Origin: Trissonchulus latispiculum
Lineage: Eukaryota; Nematoda; Enoplea; Enoplida; Ironidae
DNA length: 64,000 bases
Direction of reading: 5' to 3'
NCBI GenBank assembly: GCA_030248195.1
Contig: JASAND010013361.1
Coordinates: 32,573 to 96,572, forward strand
Part shown: one piece after another, positions 57,327 through 64,000 of the stretch
Layout: every line of letters starts with the position of its first letter
How positions within the stretch are numbered: the stretch's first letter is position 1
Translations under genes and position numbers: made by a program
The notes under the pieces: generated by a model
What the model was told of the DNA's origin: nothing
What the model saw: the letters and a program-made list of their open reading frames with translations, nothing else
Databases searched by the model: none

Positions 57327-57745
57327 ACCGCAACCCCTGTGATATTGCAAAATGTGTATTTTATCATTGCAAGTTAACACAGAAGACGATTTATTTATAA
57401 ATTACAGGCCAAGAGTTACCCCCCCCAGACCCAAAGTTCCAGGGAAACTATGGGGGGGGGGGGAAGGGGGAGTAGAAGCATAGGCGTAATTGGAGGGTGG
57501 GGGAGTAGAAGCATAGGTGTAATTGGGGGGGGGGGGTAACCGCACGAAGCCCAATTACAGAAAACAATTAGAAAAAAGTTCCTAATTATTTTTTCCTAAA
57601 ACTTTCCAGCAGTTAACTGAACATTAAATTGTTATCTAAAAAATATCTATTTGTTTTCTAATTAATTTCTGTTAAATGTTTTCTAACTGAGGCCCACTTT
57701 CTAATTGTTTTCTAATTAATTTCTTAGCGTTTTCTAGCAAGTTTC
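57327..57745. repeat. G-run remnants and TTTTCTAAT repeats
   Basis: Two ATAGGYGTAATTGG-type MITE end remnants (57481, 57503), then a degenerate TTTTCTAATTAATTTCT repeat (57565-57745). The repeat resumes at 58080-58180 after the TTAA insertion. Confidence 0.55.
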
Positions 57746-57749
57746 TTAA

Positions 57750-58076
57750 GGGGGCGCTTGCATTATCAGGATTATAGATATAAAATTTAGACCGATAGAT
57801 CAATTTTAAAGAAATCTCAACTAAACTTACTTTGGTTGGCGGGGCATCTTTTGACAAAATTTCGGCAAAGGAGAGTAGGAGACCACGTGCTTGGCTAGCT
57901 ACCTGTATGGCTTAAAATTTCGAAATTTTATTAAAGCTGCAAACGCCAACGTCGAATGCACTGGGTGAAAGAGCATAAAAAGCCCGTTACAACGGTGTGC
58001 ATATCTCTCCTGTACTTGGTTGCTATCAAAAGTTACAGGCGGTTGAATATATGACAAAGTTACGTTTACCATTCCC
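57750..58076 (+). mobile_element. TTAA-type element, left part
   Basis: TTAA (57746-57749) then GGGGGCGCTTGCATTATCAGG, followed by ~330 bases that track 62443-62760 (GGCTTAAAA-TCGAAAT, TATCAAAAGT-ACAGGCGGTTG, TTACGTTTACCATTCCC). It breaks off at 58076 and lacks the right terminal repeat. Confidence 0.75.
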
Positions 58077-58183
58077 AACTACTTCTATTATTTTCTCAAT
58101 GTTTTCTAGCTTCCTTCCCAAGACTTTTATAAAATATTTTCTTAATGTTTTCTGATTTTTTTCTAAATTATCCTTTACTTTCC

Positions 58184-60120
58184 CAGGGGGCAGTTTCATA
58201 AAAATTCTGCTCGCATGTGAGTACTAGCATGCTAATACTCGCAAGCCTAGTGCGAGCTACAAGTGCAAGTGTTTCATATAAATTCTCAGGAACTCGACAA
58301 ATCTTAGCTACGATTCTGTTGCTACAACTAGCACTAGCACTGCTAATGCGAGTTACAAGCATGCTAAAGTCTGACCAAAAAATGTAGGGAGCGAAATTGT
58401 TTTGTTTATACTGAATTACCGGTACATTTTTGCTGCAGCAATGTATATATTTTCTGAACCGTCATCGCATGAACTTTCTTTTGGTTGAAAAAATTTTTTA
58501 AAATATTAAAATTCATCAAAAGAAGCTCAAAATCAAAAGAAGAAGAATTTTTTTAAATTTTGAAAGATCAGTAGAAGCCAGGAACTAGCCGTTCGGGGGA
58601 AAATTAGCCCTTGTCCCAGACATTTTGAATCCCGAATATCAACTCATTTCGTCAAAAATTGCGATAGTTATTCAATTTTTTCGATTTTCAAAACCCTTTG
58701 ATCTTTGCCACTTTGGCTGGTCATTACTCGCGACTCACTAAACGCAAAAATTTTTTAATTGGATTTTCAGGACCGCTTATGTGTCAGCTTTCATGCGATA
58801 TATGTGGTTTTTCAAAATTTGAAAATCGATTTTTTCAAAAAATACCACTTTTTGACCCAAAATTTCGAAATTTGAATCCAGCAAAAGTGGGTACAAATAA
58901 CATTATCATAAAGTTTAATCTGAGCTGAATCCAACGATATAAAGTTTTCGTGGCTACCGCTTAAATTGCCCCAGCAACGAATTTTTAAACAATTTCCTAT
59001 TTCAGGTGATTTCTAACAAGTAGTGCTATGTTGTGCATTGATTTGCCGCATATAGTGTAAACTAGCGAAATTGTTTAAAAATTCGTTGCGGATGGAATAT
59101 AAGTCGTAGCCACGAAAACTTTATATCGTTGGATTCAGCTCAGATTAAACTTTATGATAATCTTATTTTTACCCACTTTTGCTGGATTCGCATTGTCGAA
59201 ATTTTGGGTCAAAGTGGTATTTTTCGAAAAAATCGATTTTCAAATTTTGAAAAACCACATATATCACATGAAAGCTGACACATAAGCGGTCCTGAAAATC
59301 CAATTAAAAAATTTTTGCGTTGAGTGAGTCGCGAGTAATGACCAGTCAAATTTGGAAAAGCGGCAAAGATCAAAGGGTTTTGAAAATCGAAAAAATTGAA
59401 TAACTATCGCAATTTTTGACGAAATGAGCTGATATTCGGGATTCAAAATGTCTGGGACAAGGGCTAATTTTCCCCTGAACGGCTAGTTCCTGGCTTCTAC
59501 TGATCTTTCAAAACTTAAAAAATCGGCTTCTTTTGATGAATTTTAATTTTTTAAAAATTTTTTTTCAACCAAAAGAAAGTTCATGCCATGACGGTTCAGA
59601 AAATATATACATTGCTGCAGCAAAAATGTACCGGTAATTCAGTATAAACAAAACAATTTCGCTCCCTACATTTTTTGGTCAGACTGTAGACTAGTTTTGT
59701 TGAAAATGATGATAATTCTTGAAAAAATTTTATCCTTCTTTCTCTGAACGAAACCATTTAAAATTTTAGGACACCACTAGGAACATACTTCTCACCACTT
59801 TGTAAAAATTTCCAAACAAAACTTTTAAAATCTCAAAAGTTATAGCAGATTTTCTGAAAGTTCTTCAGTCAAAATTCCCTAGAGAAATAGACAGCTGCTT
59901 GTAGCGGACTAGCCTGCAGTAGCTGAAGTTTTATGAAATAGGTGCTAACAGGCAGCAGTTATATCTACTCACACTTGACTATCTACTAGACTCGCAACTC
60001 CAGCACGAGTACAAGCTCGACTGCAAAACTTTTCTGAAACACATTTGCTACTCGACTCGACAACTAGCAGAGCCTCGTTGTCGAGTCGAGTAGGAAAAAG
60101 GTTTTATGAAACTGCCCCCA
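58184..60120. mobile_element. Foldback element with ~630-bp arms
   Basis: Outer ends GGGGGCAGTTTCATAAAA (58186-58203) and its exact inverse TTTTATGAAACTGCCCCC (about 60102-60119). Inside is a near-continuous palindrome, 58369-58994 against 59066-59690, with a loop of about 70 bases. Between tips and palindrome are GAGTAC/CTCGAC-rich segments (58200-58365, 59940-60090). No target duplication recognised and no transposase. Confidence 0.85.
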
Positions 60121-60426
60121 GGTCTTAAACACATACCCTCGGCTTAAACTAGTGCTCTCATAAACGACCTTCCTCCAAAATTCGTTACCCCTACCATCGT
60201 CCCCTCTCAAAACTTAGATCCCTTTTTATAACCAATTTTGTCATAAAAACAAGCTCAGAAGCCCAAATTGCCAACTATTTCCTGGCGTCACTGGAAATTT
60301 TACTAAACTGTTGCCTTTTGTAGCATTGAATCTGCTTATAGAATTATCGGCGAATATATACCTACAATAAAAATAGAGCAATTGTTATACTTTTTTTAGA
60401 AAATCCTCCAAATGTATATATTATAT

Positions 60427-62250
60427 ATATAGCGCGGCGGGAAATAAAACCCAAATTTTCGAATTTTGGCTGTAACTTTTTTGTTAAGCGACAAATGGAA
60501 AACGATAACTACCATGAGGCCCTGGGAAGAGCTTCAAAATGAGCCATAAAACACCTCTCTAGCACTTATGGTTGGCGAGAAATTTTCGATGGGAAAAACC
60601 TAATGCGGGAAAAACCCAAGTTGCGGGGAAAAACCCAGCCGAAATTTTTGCTGAAAGCATGCCAGAACATTTTTTACTATATCATTCGAAAGAGCGGGTC
60701 ATTTTTAGTACATCTGCATCAAAAATATTAATATTTTTGCAAAGATATATGTCAAATTGACTTTTGAAACTTTTGTAGACAAACAGGCAAATGTAGTTTT
60801 TGTAGGCAAATTTTGTAAATTTTTGAAGTTTGCTTAATTTCTGCAGTTTTAACATCCTATCACATAGAAACGTGTTTTTGTTGCATTTAAGGTGGATATT
60901 CCCTTTGGTCACATAAAGTTTGCACCATTATTATTCATTCATTACCTGGAGTTAAGAGGCCATTTTTATATAAAAATGCTGCTTGACTTTTTCTCTTTCT
61001 AATGCATACTATGAAATTAATGTTGTTTTTCAAAAATATTTTTAATACATTTTAGGAGAAGTACAATTTTCCAGATTTTTTGCAGACTCAAGTAGATTTT
61101 TTCGCGAGACATCGGTTATACCATTCGATACCTCCATCAAATAGCTGGGGACGATTTTTTATGTATTGTGAAATCGCTCTTCGTTACAGAGAAATAAGCT
61201 GAAATGTGTGCGTAACCTGTATTTTGCCTACTTTTTTCCAAATTTGTCAAGCGATTACTTTAGCTAGAAGAAAGCAGTAATCGGGTGAACTAAAAATCTT
61301 GGGTATATATATTTGTGCAGAACACATCTGTTCAGTAGCAGCCCTCCTGTTTGCATGGTGAACGCTCCACAATCTTTGGAAAAAATTGATCGTGTTTTTG
61401 CAAAAACTACATTTTTTATGATAGTAGCCTACGGGATGGCTGTTGGAAGACAAATAATTTGACCCTATGAGCCCTTCAGATCGACGCCCTTAGTTTGATT
61501 TTACGGCTTGCATAGTTCAAGAAATGATGGATTATTTGATTTATGCAAAAATGACAAGTTTTCGACGCCAAATCAAGAAAATCGGCAATATCTCAAGGTA
61601 GAGAATTGCTAGAACCGTTGCTTTAAAAAGCAAAAATATGCAGCTCAGCGAGATCTTTCGAATGAATATAGTCATAACTGTATAGCCACTGCCAAACCTT
61701 CAGAAATTGGGATAAACCGCCAAGACCGAAAATCTCGAATTTTTGATTCGGGATTGCTCGGAGGGCGTTACAACGCTAAAAGAACGTATTTCGGAAAGTT
61801 TCGCCACATTTCATCTTGATTTACGGCGCCAACCAACAATATGTGTCCAAAAGGAATCACCACCTTAAAACCAAACCCGGCCCATTTTAGGGAAAAATTG
61901 GCGATTTTTTGACGAAATTGAAAAACTTGGCTTGAAATGGCACCATGTCAGATTTTGGCCACCTGGACCACACGTAGAAGGTTGAACCTAGGTAAAATCT
62001 ATACCAAATTAATTGGGAGGCTCTACTGAGCTCAGAAATGCATTAATTTGTCCTTTGCAGCTAATGGATAGAAAAAATTCATTTTGAAATTTGTGTTTTT
62101 CCCGCACATGGGTTTTTCCCGCCGAGTCTAGGTCACCCCCAGGACGCACCACAGGCAGTAGAGCCAATTTGCATAATGCGCGAAACTGGTAAAAATTAGG
62201 GCTAATAAGAGCGAACAATTTCAATAATTGATCAGTCAAGAACCGCAGCA
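60427..62250 (-). mobile_element. Inverted, interrupted relative of the 49811-50922 element
   Basis: 60427-60886 and 61869-62250 together match the inverse of about 50060-50760. Shared features are GGGAAAAACCC motifs at 60440, 60590-60640 and 62100-62125, CCTGGGGGTGACCTAGA inverted at about 62130, and GGTGCCATTTCAAGCC inverted at about 61930. The match is interrupted by the TTAA-flanked insertion at 60891-61864. Confidence 0.75.
60891..61864. mobile_element. TTAA-flanked element, 974 bp
   Basis: TTAA (60887-60890, 61865-61868) flanks ends GGTGGATATTCCCTTTGG and inverse CCAAAAGGAATCACCACC. The uninterrupted relative of the host repeat at about 50430 has TTTA where this copy has two TTAAs, so TTAA is the duplicated target, as for piggyBac-type elements. 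The termini lack the usual CCC...GGG. Partial copies lie at 27756-28236 and within both arms of the giant inverted repeat. Non-coding. Confidence 0.85.
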
Positions 62251-62442
62251 CAAAAATGTTTATTTTTATTTTTAGTAGTGTAGTATGCTTAGGAATATTT
62301 TTAGCTAAAAACCTTGGGTACAGTTTAGGGGAGGGTTCTCCCAATTTCGAATTTTGGTGGTGTCCCCCGGGCCCCGAGCCAAATATTGGCCTTCTACTCT
62401 CCCTCCCCCATCCCAAACAGGTGGTACACCTAAGGCCTTTAA

Positions 62443-63348
62443 GGTGGCGCACTATCAGGATTTTTGATGTCAAATTTGGACACATTGTTCAATTCTGATG
62501 AAATCCTACATGAGTCTACTCTGGATGGCGGACTATCTTATGACAAAATTTTGGCACCTGGAAACCCATGATTGGATAGCTACCTTCATGGCTTAAAACA
62601 TCGAAATATTATTTAAGCTTCACGTCATTAGCTTGAATGCCCAGCTTGAAAGAGCGTAAAAGAGCTTTAAAACAAGGCGCATATCTCTTTTCTACGTGGT
62701 TTCTATCAAAAGTCACAGGCGGTTGAAGATGTTACAAAGTTACGTTTACCATTCCCATCGCGCATGGCATTGTAAAAACCAATCGTTCGGAAATGAAATT
62801 CTACATTCTAAATTCTAAAGGAATTCTAATCTGCTTATTGTGTTATGAAATACGCTATGCGACTTATTAAAAGCATAATATTTAAGCAAAACTGAAGTGA
62901 TTAGTGCAAAATTTTTCATTTTGACTTTCTCAGAAATGCTGCGACCAAACTCGCACAAATTTTGTATGCACGTTTATTGGAAGGGTATGGGGCAAGTTTT
63001 TTAGTTTTTGTTTAAATCGTATGTTCCGTGAGATATTGACTTTCAAAGCTTTCGATTATTCATAAAGTACTCCAAACTGCATAAATTGAAAAACCGAAAA
63101 AAAGCCCCTGCGTTAGGTTTATTTACTTATTTGTGCAAAATTTGAGCTGATTTCATTCAGCCGTTAATGCGTGACAGTTTTGAAAAGTACAGCTTGTCCC
63201 CGTTGTGTAAGACGCAAGCCAAGCAGAGAATTGTTCCAATTATATATACTGCTCGCATTTAACACCAGCTACCACTGCTGAAAGTTTTAAATAGATTCGT
63301 TTGGAAAATCAACTCAGGAGAACCGTTCCCGGTAATGCTAGCGCCCCC
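62443..63348. mobile_element. TTAA-flanked element, 906 bp
   Basis: TTAA (62439-62442 and 63349-63352) with ends GGTGGCGCACTATCAGG and inverse of GGGGGCGCTAGCATTACC. The left third is shared with 57750-58076. Different sequence from 60891-61864 but the same GG-GG start and TTAA target, so probably the same superfamily. It carries no transposase. Confidence 0.8.
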
Positions 63349-63370
63349 TTAAACGTCATTTTGTGGTGTT

Positions 63371-63559
63371 ATGGTGATAAAGGAACGAAATGTGCTACCA
63401 TCTTTTCCCCCACCCCATCATTTTTCCCCACTTGTAAGGGAAAAGATGGTCTATATTGAGGCTAGCCCACTTGAAGTACAACCGAATGCCGATTTTACTG
63501 GTATTATAGAGAAAGTACAGGCCAAGCACTACACACTGGTATATAAACCGTCTGGCTAG
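63371..63559 (+). CDS. Short ORF, possible relative of 47206-47637
   Basis: 62 codons starting directly after the TTAA element. SFPPPHHFSPLVREKMVYIEAS resembles the C-terminal CFPPSGGKSVGEKMVTIS of the minus-strand ORF at 47206-47637. At DNA level both have GGGAAAAGATGGTC preceded by a CTTTTCCCC run. Too short and weak to name; it could be a repeat rather than a gene. Confidence 0.2.
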   Translation: MVIKERNVLPSFPPPHHFSPLVREKMVYIEASPLEVQPNADFTGIIEKVQAKHYTLVYKPSG

Positions 63560-63589
63560 CTACAGTCTGTAGCGAGTAATAACCTTATT

Positions 63590-63728
63590 TCGAAAATTGT
63601 TGTTTCCCCCATATATTGCAAAATTTGAGTTTTTAAGAAAATTTTTGATAATTTTCGATTTGGACCCCCATTTTCCAAGGCCGGGGCCGGGGCCACGATG
63701 AGGCCCAGGCCAAGGTGCATCTCTAATT
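63590..63728. mobile_element. Truncated hAT-type end (GGGGCC family)
   Basis: Ends GGTGCATCTCTA, the inverse of TAGAGATGCACC, preceded by a GGCCGGGGCC block and GATTTGGACCCCCATTTTCC shared with 38012-38447. The left end is missing. Positions 63729-64000 hold nothing recognised. Confidence 0.65.
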
Positions 63729-64000
63729 TTATTTATTAAGTCAATTTTAGCAGCTAGTAGCCTGTCGCTGCTGCATTTTCCGGACACTCCAACCCTTTAT
63801 AAAATTGCTTGTGACAGTCTCGGTAGAGAGAAGGTCAAAGGTATTCGGATAGTTAAAGCATCGAAACGAGATGAAAAAGCTCAGGAAATTATGAATTTCC
63901 AGCAAATTTAATAAGGAATACAACATGGTAAGCTATACCGTCTTTTGCCAAGTCCACATACTCAGATGACAAATAGGTTCCTCAGTTGTCAAGCTTTCAG

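Overview
This is repeat-dominated nuclear DNA from an animal, most likely an invertebrate. The signs are short GT-AG introns with T-rich TTTCAG/TTTTAG acceptors, a fragmented glycosyltransferase gene, a compact glutamate-receptor-like gene, a Penelope-like retroelement and many cut-and-paste DNA transposons with clean target-site duplications (TSDs). Nothing looks bacterial, viral or organellar. The splice acceptors and the reduced receptor recall nematodes, but the sequence alone does not fix the phylum.

Layout. 1-10.9 kb: a five-exon piece of a GT14 (core-2/I-branching type) glycosyltransferase gene on the minus strand (exons at 10744-10881, 10390-10482, 6862-7146, 6280-6415, 4381-4517). 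It is entangled with a huge inverted repeat (arms 409-3477 and 7042-10109, about 3.07 kb each). The left arm is an inverted copy of intron 2 plus the first ~105 bases of exon 3. A hAT-type element (5137-6275) sits exactly on the exon 4 splice donor. The 3' part of the gene is not found.

10.9-18.1 kb: AT-rich DNA with a receptor-like gene (13018-14124, +), a foldback element with ~51-bp subrepeats, a ~20-bp minisatellite, an SR/RGG-rich coding island on the minus strand and two TA-flanked palindromic MITEs back to back.

18.2-21.9 kb: a decayed Penelope-like element whose GIY-YIG nuclease lies upstream of the reverse transcriptase (the permuted Naiad/Chlamys-type order). Its RT core carries a ~345-bp tandem duplication, and a strongly structured tail follows.

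22-34 kb: a second GC-rich hAT-type element, (TA)n tracts with mirrored minisatellites and several MITEs. 34.4-35.7 kb: a convincing terminal exon of an unknown membrane protein (minus strand).

36-64 kb: almost entirely repeats. These include ~160-bp, ~117-bp (alternating dimer) and 148-bp tandem arrays, at least four more elements with 8-bp TSDs, TTAA-flanked elements, a 1.9-kb foldback element, and dispersed modules (a GGGGGGCTCCGCCCCCC hairpin and GCGGGAAAAAACCC motifs). One small secreted or membrane protein ORF (47206-47637, minus) has a hAT MITE inserted at its start codon. Most open frames in the G- or C-run regions are artefacts of low complexity.
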